Origin: Takakia lepidozioides
Lineage: Eukaryota > Streptophyta > Takakiopsida > Takakiales > Takakiaceae
DNA length: 64,000 nt
Assembly (NCBI GenBank): GCA_030704615.1
Contig: CM060734.1
Location: 54,638,042-54,702,041, forward strand
Direction: 5' to 3'
In this document: positions 10,296 through 22,211 of the stretch, piece after piece
How the letters are laid out: every line of letters begins with the position of its first letter
Numbering within the stretch: the first letter of the stretch is position 1
Notes under the pieces: generated by a model
What the model was told of the DNA's origin: nothing
The model's input: only the letters and a program-made list of their open reading frames with translations
Databases searched by the model: none
Position numbers and translations under genes: made by a program

Positions 10296-12060
10296 TTACA
10301 GTAATAACTTTTTCAGGCTGTCTTTCAGGAAAGGCATGTCCTCAAAAGGGTCGCGGCGATCTGAGAAGCACTGATACTCGGATATAGCTCTCCCTGCATG
10401 GTTCGGCGGAGGCAGTCGCATGAGCACTCGCACGAGGCCGACCTTGGCATTAGCGTCGTCTCGGAGCATGGTATTGTCTAGCAAGAATAGATTGAGCAAA
10501 GCCCCGCATAATGCAAGTCCGTTCGAACCTTCGAACGACAGTCGTAAAATGCATCCTCAGCACTGTCCGCAAGTTCAGGTTCTAAGGAGAAGGGATGATG
10601 CCTCAAGGATTGGACGTGCTTCTCAAGATTTTGCATTAGTAATCATGTCTTGTCCATTACTGGTTGCTTTCCATCAAACTCCCGCAAGACGATTAACACC
10701 GGCTCTACCATATAAACAAAGTTTTCACATTTATTCCAGAAATCATCGCTGCGAATGCTATTTCAAACTTTTCGACTTTTGCCCAATGACTTGGTTTTTC
10801 TGGAGCCCCGTAATGTCCGTGTGTACGCATTCCATTGATGATCGATGATGGTATGCTCCAGACTGCTCTTCACCGTCACCAACCGATCCACCATCAAGAA
10901 GTTAGTGGCAAAACGAGTTTCGCCTGGATTGCGGAGGCTGTATTTGGGTTCGTACCTCCTATATATTGCCAAAGGGATGTGGTGTGTGCGGATAAACGAC
11001 ACAACACTCTTCGCTCGTTTGATAAGTTGTTTCACCCACTGTTCTTTTCTCCAATATTTCAAAAGGAGGTCAAGGATATGAGCAGCACAACCTTGATAGT
11101 ACATATGGGGATAACGTGCTAATAACATGTCTGCAGTGTTTCTCATGTTAGCGGCATTGTCTGTGCATATTTGCACGATTCTATCACTTCCGACCTGTTC
11201 AATGAAGTCCGTCAATAGTTGGCATTGATAACGTCCATCTTTTTTCTCGCCGCTAGTGTTGATCGATCTCAAGAATTATTCCCAGCTGGACATACGAGCA
11301 TGACATTGAACAACGGTCTGTTTGTAACAGAACTCCAACCATCGACACATATAGTGCTTCCATATTTTTTTTGATGCACTTGCCCGTCCTATCGTTGACC
11401 TTTTGGGTAAGCTCGGTCATGACGTCTTCTAGCAATCATGTGCGGAGATTGTGATAAGTCGGAGGCACATACGTGCATCTGGACTCCGAGGTTGCTCTAA
11501 CGGCAGAAACAAATGTCGGAAGCCTTGTCACATTAAATGATATATTGGCCTCGAAAAAAAACTGCGCCCATTTTTTATTCAACTGTTTTTCGTAGACAAG
11601 TTAAGACCTTCCTGCATGGATTGCTGTCGTAATCCTCTACTCCGTTGACGTGTAGGGGTACAAAAAGGTGTTGAAGCAGGTGTTGCTCCGGCACAACCCA
11701 CTTGTCCAAGGACACCCGAAGCCTCACAAGAGTCGCCTTGGGTACTAATCGGGGCATCCTGACGAGAAGATGAAGTGTTCTGCTCAAAGGTCATGTCCAG
11801 ATTCAAAGACATTGGAATATTGCTTCTACACTGGGCAAAGTGGCTTTTTATCCGCATAGATGCTTTAGGGCATAAACCCACCCCAGCGCTCTTCACACCT
11901 TTATAGCCGAGGTGAGCGAGCAAGCAACCGATCCTTACGATAAGAAAGCTTTAATCCACATATGTTGCACTCAACACTATCGGTGGCACTAACAGTGTTC
12001 GGGATTGCCGTATACCAAGGGCTCCATTCCTCCCTCATCTTCACCCAATATCCACTCCCC
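10296..12060 (-). pseudogene. hAT-superfamily transposase (BED finger, DUF659 type), decayed
   Basis: Read on the minus strand, the order is: a BED-type zinc finger (VKMREEWSPWY then VECNICGLKLSYRKDRLLAHLG, about 12060-11890) and a low-complexity Ser/Thr/Gln linker. Next come a DUF659-like RNase-H N-terminal part (FNVTRLPTFVSAVRATSES, then CVDGWSSVTNRPLFNVM) and the core with QICTDNAANMRNTADMLL, GCAAHILDLLLK and GETRFATNFLMVDRL. A damaged C-terminal remnant lies near 10500-10300. At least one in-frame TGA (near 11437) and several frame changes break it, so it cannot make an active transposase. I could not find convincing terminal inverted repeats. It begins about 40 bases after the end of ParB/methyltransferase copy A. 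Confidence 0.85.
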
Positions 12061-12897
12061 TGGGACCTAGTGATGTAAGCAACAAAAAACAGTCACCTAT
12101 AAATGAACGTGTTGTAGAGTGCAATGCGATAGCCCAACACTTCTACACCTGTCAGCAACCCAAGTGGGTCGATGTGGGTTGTAATGTTGAGCTTATACAC
12201 AATCTTCTGAAGTGGCTTTGGTGAAAGCCACAACGGTAAAAAGTGCGCACCCTCCTCTTGGGCTACACTTTCATTCAATGGAAGAGAACATCCAAAGCAA
12301 CCTCAAGTGTTTGCGCCAAAAGAAGTGATGAGCTTGGTGACCCTCCTCCTTTATATATGATCCAAGAAGGATGAAAGTGAAATAAAAGTGAAATGAGTAA
12401 ATGACGAACCAATAGCGCCCACCCGAAAAAGGCTGTAAAACCATATTTGTTGTAATTTTGAAATTAAGCGACCGCTAATATTACGATCGTTATTTTTATT
12501 TTTTATGAAAAACAAGCGGCCGCCACTACTACAGTCGCTTTTATTTCCTTAGTCATTTGTGGCGAGTCTGTTTTCGACAGCCCCCTTTCCAATTTTTTGC
12601 TTCCTGATTATGCCGAAGCAGTGACACTTACCGCGGCCGAGTCCCTATCCCCTCAATTTTTACTGCCCGGCCGTAGGTGTAGCCAACGTAGATCCGGAGT
12701 TCTTAAATACTTAGACTTAGATGCAGAGGAAGCGGGGATACATTGTACTGACTCTGAGTCAGACTGAACTATGTTCTTTTAATATTCTGTTTCATCCTCT
12801 TTGGAAAACGTTGAATCCCCTTCCTCCACCGTAGTTGTTCCTTTTGAAAGAAAAATAATCAAAGAATCAACTACCATTTAAATTGCAATATGTATGA
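12061..12897. other. Intergenic DNA next to the hAT remnant
   Basis: No gene is recognised. Around 12469-12545 there are AT-rich stretches between short GC-rich motifs (AAGCGACCGC, GCGGCCGC, and GTCGCTT in reverse). These hint at a subterminal region of the hAT element, but no exact inverted repeat could be established. Confidence 0.4.
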
Positions 12898-13260
12898 ATC
12901 CATCTCACAAACCTCCCTCACTCTTGTCATATCCATTGTGCTTTCATCTACAGTGTATTCATGCGTGCTCCATTCATGAATGTTTTCCTTTGTTCAACAT
13001 CCATTGTACATTCATCCTCTGTACTCTTTAATCCACCCCACAAACCTACCACACTCATGTCATATACGTTGTGCATTCGTCTAAAGTTTTAGTTATGCAT
13101 CTTCCTGTCATGAATGTTTTTCATTGCTCAACATCCATTATACATTCATCCATTTGACTCTTATCCATCCCTCATTCATCCATCTACATTCATTTTTCAC
13201 ACTCATCCATCTGTTTATCATCCAATTGTACATTCATCCATCCTTTATTCATATGTTGCT
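12898..13260. repeat. Pyrimidine-rich ATTCATCCAT minisatellite
   Basis: A T/C-rich strand is built from many variants of CATTCATCCATC. A looser higher-order unit of about 130 bases is marked by AATCCATCTCACAAACCTCC at 12898 and AATCCACCCCACAAACCTAC at 13029. The derived open frame is just low-complexity His/Ile/Leu/Pro and is not considered a gene. Confidence 0.75.
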
Positions 13261-16200
13261 TTCAGGTGGGAATGACCACTGCCTTTTATTATGTCGTCCA
13301 GCTTGTTTCCGCGGTAAAGGGTGCCAATCCGCGGGAATACACTCCACTTCTTCCTGGGCACGTGGTGACGCGGTCTTCAAGTGTGATGACGTGGAGTGAG
13401 CCCCCTATGTGGCATTGGCGCAAGGTGACGTAGTGGTGTGGCTTGGCTCGCGCTCAGGCTCACGCTCACGCCGAGGCATCCCTGTGCTGGGACTGGCACA
13501 GCGGACTCCCTATGCAAGCTGGACATAGGCGGTCCTCCTGTTGCAGGTTTTCCCATCTGCCAGTCTCAATCCGTAGGTTGTGGGAACCCACCCTGAACCG
13601 CCCCAATGCCCTCAGGAGGGAAGGAGATAAGGCGAGAGAAGGCAGAGAGATCCTGTGACCTTGCTCATAAGGCTTGATACGATAGAGGAGAGGAAGAGGG
13701 CGCTTGATTTGAGTACAAAATTTCTCAGCAGTTGGGTGTTTCGATGCACACGCTTGTTCCAGGAATTCCACACTACCTATATAGCTTGAAGGGCTATGGC
13801 AGATGCATGAACAGGGGAGAAGCGCCGTGAAGTGAGTGATAGCGGCTGGGGGCGCATTTGGGGGCAATCGAGGCTTGCAATCCATTCCTCCTGAGAAGGG
13901 GGTGTTGGACCACCTCCACGAGTGCCAATCCGTCTCTCTCCCTCTGTCTCACAGACACATGCGCACACACACGCTTACCCATGGTTGTGTTGTAGTAAAG
14001 AGCTGGGCGGTAGTGACTAAGGGGAAGCTGCTGATTTCTGGGCATGGCGGGGTTGAAAGTATCATGGCAACACATAGCTGACCTTGAAAATCCTTCTCCA
14101 TTAGGTGACGCCCCCGCATGCAGAACCTTATGAGACTCAATCACTTGATCTTTTCATCATGTGCAGTGGTCAAGAGTAAAGGGTCCAGAAAGCGGCCGAT
14201 CTTTCAGCTCCGAGAGAGCTGACCAGTTTCCTTATTGCCATCTGAACAGCAAATTAACTCACTCTGAAATGTTACCAAACTCTCACCTGCTATACCAACC
14301 ATGACATTTGGCTAAGAGGGATTGGCCTCAAGCAATTTTCCTCCTACTGCTAATGACCGTAATCCAATGCATTCCTGCACAAAGACAACAGAGGCCATCA
14401 CTTCTGAGACAAACCTTCAATGTGTATATGGAATGGCATGCTCTTTGTGAGCCAAGCAGAATTCTCCTGCAGCACACACACACGAAAATGGATCTTGATG
14501 TTACCTTTGCATTAAGTTTGTATTGATAAATCAACTGTGCCACCATCCTCTATATCAAGCCCTATGCTCTCTGATCAGGTCTGAATGGCCCTAATTTTGG
14601 CTCTCAGTCACCATAATGGCAGTGCTAGTATCAGAGACCTACAAAATAAACAAGCTAGGAGACGCATGCATACCCAGGCTTAAAGCCATTGATTGATACC
14701 ATCAAGTGCCCAGCCAGCAACTGTTCCCTCAATGAGGGCCTGCATCAGTGCACAGTAATCTAGCAGGTGGCTGCTGCTGGTGTTCACTAGAAAAGCACCT
14801 GCTAATGGCCTCATTCTTTATCAGAGGGCATCATTTCACATGAAACCGCACTTCCTACACTTACACAATAAAGATCTCTGGCACAAAAGGTCATCAAGCA
14901 AATGGACTTCAACAGAAGGAAGTGTTCCATCAGCATATGTATACATGAATGATGATCATGAACATCTAAATCATGTTAAACAGGTGATGCAGTTGAGCTT
15001 CTCTGCTCATGGCTGTCTGCTCAGAAGTGCATGACTGTGCATGAGTTGATCTTTTCCATCGTCCTCGTCTTTGATCTAGACTTGTGCTGACAACAATCTA
15101 GTGAGCTTCTTTGTAGGTCTGTGCTCTATGCACTCTACTTTTGCATTCTACAGTTCACTTCTTGTGATCCGGCCATGCAGATAAGGCCAAACTTTCCAGG
15201 TAAGGGGCATTGTATTTTCGTGTAAGTGCTTACATGGTTTTGTGCCTCTAAATAAACCCAGACAGCACAATCAGCTTCAGTACCTGTCTGGAATTGTATC
15301 ACTCCAACATATACATGGGGATCAAGTCAACCACATGTCAAAGGATATATCACTACCGATGCAATGTCTCTGCAACATTTTTCTGCTGGTTGAGTTCTTT
15401 GAGTGGTCCGGTAATTGAATTCACTCTATGCTCATCTACTCTGTCTTGCTTTTCCTCCTCAGCAAAGGGTTATGAGGTTGGTCGCTCGCACTGGCTTCAT
15501 GGTAGAAGTACTTCTGAGAGTACTTGAGTAGTCCATCATGTTGCAAACCAGTAGAGGAACACAATGGGGTTTGCTGCGTGCTGTGCATGCGTGCAGGTGC
15601 TTCTGGAAACAGGACTTCAGTTGGAGATTAATTTGGGAATAACTGCCGTGAGTGACACTAGTCTCTTCACATCAATCTCTCCTGCAACATAGTTGAATGA
15701 CTTTGGGCCTCCAGCTGAGTTGAGGAATTACTTAAGTCATTTGTATTTTAATGATGATGCTGTCTCTGGTTATTGAGAGTTGCGTCTCACTGACTGCACC
15801 CAAAATGGAAATTCTCTCAGTTTTCTTTGCCAGTAGGGGACTTGGCGAAGTAGCTTTTCAAAATGAAATTGTCCGAAGAACCTTCGAAAACAGAAATAGC
15901 CCAAGCTACTTGTGAGTTATGTTTCATACCTTGGACTAAATTGGAATAATGTGTGCTTACAGCTGCACTGCCTTCTTCCATGTCTAATAACAAGATGACA
16001 ACTATGGTGGTCAAAATATTTTATAGAGGATGCATTTTAGACATTCAGACAGTTGTGCCAAAAACTCAGCTTCCCAGAGAGGAGCTGTTTTCTGCACTTC
16101 CAAAGGATGGTATGCAAGACCAGGCAATTAGCTGTAACTTCTGACGTTGCATGAAAATACTGGGATATGCACCGTTGCATTAAGAGAAACATGTACCAGG

Positions 16201-16368
16201 CTGTTTTGTCCATTGGTGGCTGAAAGCTTATGGTTGGCAAGTAAAGTTCCAAAATGAGATTCCCAAAGAGAAAACCTGACAGAGAGAGCTGGTTTTCTTG
16301 CCCCAATAAGCTATAACTGGAATATGGTAAGCTAATTACATACCGGTCTTCCCATATATCATACTAAC
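13261..16368. other. Intergenic region, no gene recognised
   Basis: There are open frames up to about 140 codons on both strands, but none shows a family motif or coherent exon structure. Around 15800-16300 there are loosely repeated blocks containing TTTTCTTTGCC-, TTCCCAGAGAGG- and TTCCCAAAGAG-like sequence. The stretch lies between the two convergently arranged ParB/methyltransferase-like copies. Confidence 0.5.
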
Positions 16369-19300
16369 TCACAAAGAATCTGCTGAATGTGCAGGAGAAT
16401 CTTCAAGATAGTCGTCGCTCACCTTGCTTCTGAAACTGTCAATGAACGCGAGATCGACTAAACTGTCACTCTCTGTATCAACAGAGATCTCTTTCTGCTC
16501 AGGGTTTTGCCAGCCTTTCAAGGCCGTCACCAACTCTCTGGCTGCTTCAAGGGCATATAAATTTCGGCCCGAAATACGAGCCGCAACCATGGAAGCACCT
16601 AAAATCAACATTACCAAGAGAATGCAAGGGCATGTTAGAAAGGGCACATCTTGTTATGATCAATTCAAGAAACTCCAATGATGGAGAACATACCTGTGCC
16701 AGCAGTGAAGTCGAACACACATCCTCCCACTGGTGAACATGTCTCTATTAGAACTTGCATAAAGTGAGGGGGGCTTTTTTCTTTGGAGCCACGCCAATAT
16801 TTCTGAATGCCTGCACTACACTTCAACTTCTCTGTCGGCACATGATTGAAGATGACGTTTTGCTTTACAGGGTCGAACAAGGAGTCCACTTGAGAGCCTC
16901 TCTCGAACAATCGAAACTTCGACCTTGCCTTGACAAGGCAAAAAGCAGAAACATGCTCCCCTGCATGTTTCGAAATCCATAGCCTTATAGTAAAACATCA
17001 ACAATCAGTCAATCCTATTCAAATCAACCTCATTATCAAGTTCGCAAGGTTTCTTCAACGAGTCCTTGAATAGTGAAAATTGAGCTCACATGTACGGTTT
17101 TTGTATCACGTTACCTATGCAATGCACACATTGAAACACACTCTCTATGTCCAATACCCAACCCATATACTAGCAACGTACCAAGGATCCCAATGTGCAA
17201 TCGACACACCAGGTCATAACTCCTAGCACTAACCTCTCACTCGCTGATTTGACAGATAAGGATCCTCTAAAGAGGATGTTAAAAGGGGAGGCACCACCCG
17301 GTTGCATGCCTCCTTTTTCAGACAAGACAGTGACATTTGCTGCAGTAGTTGGAAAGGAATAGCCTAAGAGCATGGGGGGTGGTAGCATTGTAGATTGTGG
17401 GATGGATGGTAGCACAGGTACACGTATGGAGCTATCAGCTGCTGGTAAACAGGGGAGGTTGCTGCAGTTTCCCGCATATCTGGACAGGGAGACAGCAGAG
17501 CACTATGCCCATGATCAATGAGGTGCAGACCAGACTGGGCTGACAGAATGCAAAGAAGGCAGGGGATGGCACATCAAGTATCACGAAGGCAAGGAAGCAG
17601 AATTGATTGAAGGAGCAAAGTTGTGGTGAACCAGCATCTCTACATGATATGGTGGGGGAAGTGGGTGCAGAAAACCAGGAAGAGGACAGCCTGGCACAGC
17701 AGTCACCAGAACCTGCTACAGCAACAGCAAGGACTGGCCAGGTTATGGGTCCTGTCTGAGGCTGCGAAACCACAAGTGCTTACGTATCCACCTAAGGTTT
17801 CAGCACACAGAAATGGACTTTTCAAACCAGACAATTTGATATCCTTGAAAAAACACTTCCAAGATAGAACAACATTTCTAGTACTCATAGAGAAGCAAAA
17901 TACTCACCAATCCACTCTCCCCTTCAGGAACCAGCATTTTGTTCTTTGGAAGTGTCAATAGCTGGGTGTTGATGACCTTCCAATGGCGCACAATCTTGGT
18001 GAACATCAGAGCTGCACCCGCTTGGGCAGGTTGGGTTGATTTTATGATCTCCCCAACCATGTCAATTCCGTCCCTGGTGAGAAGCACAAGACAACCGTTG
18101 TCTTCCAAAAGATGTTTGGCAAGCCACATGGCATCTAAAATAGATTGACGGTGGTTCCAGTGGGGGCACTCTGACCCACAGAGCTCCACTTGAAGACCGT
18201 CAGCAATATCCACAATTACAAGGTCAGCAGCTCCTGGAGCGATTTGGCCCTTCCGAAACATTTCCCGTCCAACACAAACTTTCCTCATGAACTCTTCCAT
18301 CTGCTGAAGTTGTGAGGGGCAGGGTGCATTCCGATCATTTCTCTTGTCCACCATCCTTTTCTTGACCAACTTCACATAATCCACATTGTGGGCTTCAATG
18401 CAAACTACTAGTAAATCCTGCGAAATAGATATGGCCTCATACATCGGGTAATCACTATCTGGGGCAAGATCTTAATTGCACTTCATCCTTTTTCCCTTGG
18501 GACATGGAAGGGTGTCCGTGTCCATTGAATTGTCAACAAATGTCTCGGGAGCTTTTTCTTGAATGACATCTTTTTTCGCACGTGTTCGTCTCGCTATCCC
18601 TGGACTGTCAACCACCTCATCATCCACCTCTCTTTGTCTCCTAGGAGGCTTGGATGGAGGCCAACCACCTCTCCTCTTCTTTGGTGGTTCATTTCCATCC
18701 ACCTTCTCTTTCATGTCCTCCAACTTTTTAGCCTCCTTCTCGACTCTCTCTCTCTCCAAATTATTAGCTTCCTCCTGGGACAAATCAATAGGTTTCCTCT
18801 TTTTCTCTCTCCGCCTTTTCTGCATTGGGAATGGTTCCCGGCAAATCCATCCACCAGGCACAAAGTGTGAGCTCATCATCTTTGTAACTCCTAAGTTGAC
18901 TTGCATTGTACATAGTGATCTGGGGCTTCCTCGATGCCCATCCCAAAATGCATGGTGGAACCTCATTCACAGCTTGTTCTGGCATTAGGAGGTGATTGTA
19001 CCACCTACAAAATAAATCCAATAGGAAGTTTGAGAGAATCCTAGAGAAATATTTTGAAGACAAAGAGAGACTAATTTGCAAGTTATAGATCATCATTTTC
19101 AACAGTCTTTCAACTATCAAACCTGAATATGATCCGTTTGGCAGCCAAAATCACACCAGGCTGCTCATCCACAGTTTTGCTTCGAGATGCCCCGGAAGCC
19201 AATCTCTCTGGTAAAGAGCTCATCAAAATGTAGATGCTTCCACTCCAATGCATATTTTCGCAGTGTGACAGCATGCTTGGGAAGAATCGCAAGGTTTGAC

Positions 19301-20719
19301 TTGACAATATAATCGAGCTGCATTTCTGCTTCAGTAATTGCCTGTGGTGGTCAAGTTCTTCAATTCAGTGTCAACGAATCGTGCATATCAAGAAGGTAAT
19401 TCACAAGCTACTTTATCACATCGAATTGAACAACGACGTTTGTTCGGATTGGGATTACCTGAGACCACCACACCTGTCGGTTCAACCACTTCTCCAAACT
19501 GACTTGAGTGACTCTCAAAGGGAAACTATGCCGAATCTTTTCAGCGTCATTCGAGTTCCATATTTTGAGCCACTCGACTTTCTCCTTGGGGCCTACGCAA
19601 GAGCCCACAATATACTGCAATTTTTCCAATGTCATGTCGCCTTTCTCATGAGGTGGGACCTTGCTGTAGAATACCCCAACCTCAAACAAAAACCCTTCAG
19701 TAAGGCCGGGGTCACAAACCGCTGACATCTTCGCAACCTTGCTAAGCTGGTGCCGCCGTGCATCTGCCTCTGCTGTTTCCACAGCGACATCCAATCCCTT
19801 TTGGGTGAAATCATCTTTGTGAATTGCTTTGTAGGAAGCTGCAGCACTGCGCCCGCCTTGTCTGATCTCACTTGCACCCAAGAGCTCCGCCAATGCATTC
19901 TGGGTGAGATTACTCCACCCAGTGGCTCGAGTGAGGCACTTTTTGTAATCTTTGGCGGGCAAAAACGACCTGTATTTCTCAACCTTTGTGAGGGCTGTTT
20001 TGCGAAAGAAATAGAGGTCGTGGGCAAGGTTTTTCTTCACATGAGCCTCTGATGTGGCACTGCACAACATAACAAAAGTGCCATTTGCGGTCGTTGGGAT
20101 GGTTTTCTTGTATGTACTCCATCCAAGCTAGAAGACGATGGTTGCCGTCATAAACAAACAACATCCGATTGGACATGAACTCCCATTGGGTATTAGCAAT
20201 TGCAGCTTCGAAATCAACATTGGCTGCTTGCCAATGTTCATCCCAAGATGCCTTGATCTCCTCTGTAACCTTCTCCTCCTGGGAGTTGTCATTGGTCGCA
20301 GCCAACATGAATGCTCCCAAGGAGTCTATGTATCCATCATGAAAGAATTCTTGTAGATAGTCGATGTTGATTCTTTGAGGTATCCGGACAGCAGGCAGGT
20401 GTCTCAAGCGACAAAGAGGCACCGGGGGAGGAATTCCCTTGAATAACACCTCGTCCAGTGTTGCCAAGACATGGCGTTGAGCTCCTTGGACCAGAAGGGT
20501 GGCCGCCTCCTGCGCATCTTCCTTAGTTTTCAAGTAGGATTGGTGGCTTGCCATGGCATCTGCCCCCGCAACTGGAAAGTTGTGAGGCTTCTGGGCACGA
20601 TGAGGAGGGGGAGGGGCTTTGGATGTTGTAGAGATATGGGGAGAGCCCGGGTTGGCATCCATTAGGAGCTTCAATTGGACAGATTTTGCACTTTCGATGT
20701 GGTAAGAACGGGATACCAC
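16369..20719 (-). pseudogene. ParB-like / beta-class DNA methyltransferase-like gene, copy B (decayed)
   Basis: Minus-strand exons by eye: about 20719-19459, 19341-19123, 19004-17908, 16960-16694 and 16598-16369 (stop). The N-terminal part carries MLFVYDGNHRLLAWMEYI, an intact ParB-like GxHRxxA signature. The middle matches copy A (WLKIWNSND against WLEIWNSDQ). The methyltransferase-like part has ADLVIVDIADG at motif IV, WRGSKEKSPPHFMQVLIE, VFDFTAGTG (motif I with the FxGxG core) and ISGRNLYALEAARELV. This is the beta-class order, with IV before I, but the DPPY catalytic residues are absent. Lesions: a frame change near 20090, one near 19205, one near 18815, and TAA at 18472-18474. A Met at 20662 could be the start, but homology with copy A extends upstream of it. 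A basic KKRRGGWPPSKPPRR segment lies before motif IV. Confidence 0.72.
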
Positions 20720-22211
20720 CTACCTGCAAGGAGAATGCAAGAACTTATGGAGACTATCAAACCCCTAAAATGAGCGAGAGAGATAGGAGAGATGCTTACA
20801 AAACCGGGGGGGAAAAATGGCAAAGCTGACTATTGCACTCGTGTCGATTGTGCGAAACCTAAAGAGTGCAAAGAGAAAGCAAAGTGCAACTACAATTCCA
20901 ACAGAGATTTAAAAAAAACTATCCCTTCCATGAAGAGAGGGGATGGGGAGGACGGAGGAAGAAACGAAACTGAAGCTGGAGAGCGGGAGAGACAAGACAA
21001 GCTCGATTTCATTCACTAGGATCTCACCGCAAAGCCTCCTCCACTCCAGGGCTTCTGTCTCTTGTCTATAATGCTGCTGGCTCATTGTTTCGCTTCTTTG
21101 TTGGTTCTTCGCCTCTGCTCACAAGTCTTCTTCCTCGGCCCTTCCATGCTTCGGATTCTTAGCTATTCCATTCGCGCGCGATGTGTTCTTCTCCCGTCTC
21201 TTCACCTCTGCGCAGACATGTAGTTTCGTTGTGGAAATTCGATCTGTCGAGGTCTCGATTTCCTTGATGAAACGTTTTTGCGAATGATAAGTAAGACACG
21301 TAGGATAAGAATGCGTTTGACTTGAATCGTGTAGGAGTGAATCAGCGAAACTCTTTCCTGCGCCACAATCTTAACTGAATGTGCATTTGTCAACGGTAAA
21401 TCGGGGTTACAGCGATGCTTGTGAGCTTGAGGTACTGCACATCTCGCTGGAATTGGTGTGATGAATTTATCCCGAGTTTCATAGAGAAGATGCGATTGTA
21501 TTCAGGATTTTGGATGGTGATGGGGTGCGGCGAGCTTCTCACATCTTTCAGTAGAGGGCGACGGGTGGTGATTGGTGATGATTGATGAGAACCAGAACCA
21601 ATGCTCCGTGATAAATAATCAACAATCAATCATTCAATCAATCGGATTCTAGCTCATTCTATTCTGAATCAAAGGCAAGTAGCTATGGATGTTCATTCGA
21701 TTGGACTCTTCACCCCAGAAACTCGGTGCAACCTTCATCATGTCTGTGAAGTATGCACAGTCCAATCCAGTTATAAAAGTCCTTCATTTGAATACAAGCA
21801 TCATTCATCGAGTGATGAATTCAACGGCCTTGCATTGGGTTGTCCTTGAACCGGTTCAGTACTAAGCACATACCCTGCAGGGAAAACGATAATCAACAGC
21901 TTTACCTTCAACATATTGAACTTGAAGCATATGGAGTTCTAAAAACAGCCAGATTCTGGAAACTGCAATCAACATACAAGAGTGAAGTCAAGAAAAGAGA
22001 AGACTTACCGTCCATGGTCCTCGTAATGGTATTACTGACAAAAACCCAATGGAGATCTCCGGTGAAGACTCAAGCTTGCAATTTGCATGACTGTTAAGAG
22101 GATGCTTTGATCAAGAGGTGTGGGCGACACTTCTACAACAGTGGAGGAGCTTCGGACCTTGCGAAAGGTCTAACTTGACTAGCACCAGTGTGGTGTCGAC
22201 GAAGAAGTTTA
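20720..22211. other. Intergenic region between copy B and PARC6
   Basis: No convincing gene is seen. It should contain the upstream region of copy B (with a splice-acceptor-like CTTGCAG at about 20723) and the 3' flank of PARC6. Short ATTCAATCAATC repeats occur near 21620. Confidence 0.5.

Noticed and set aside
13443-14144. Several overlapping open frames of 60-140 codons
   Set aside because: They have no family motif, no exon logic and comparable frames on both strands.
7331-18474. Reassigned stop codons in the ParB/methyltransferase-like genes
   Set aside because: Both TAG and TAA occur in frame together with frameshifts, while host genes use normal stops; decay is simpler.
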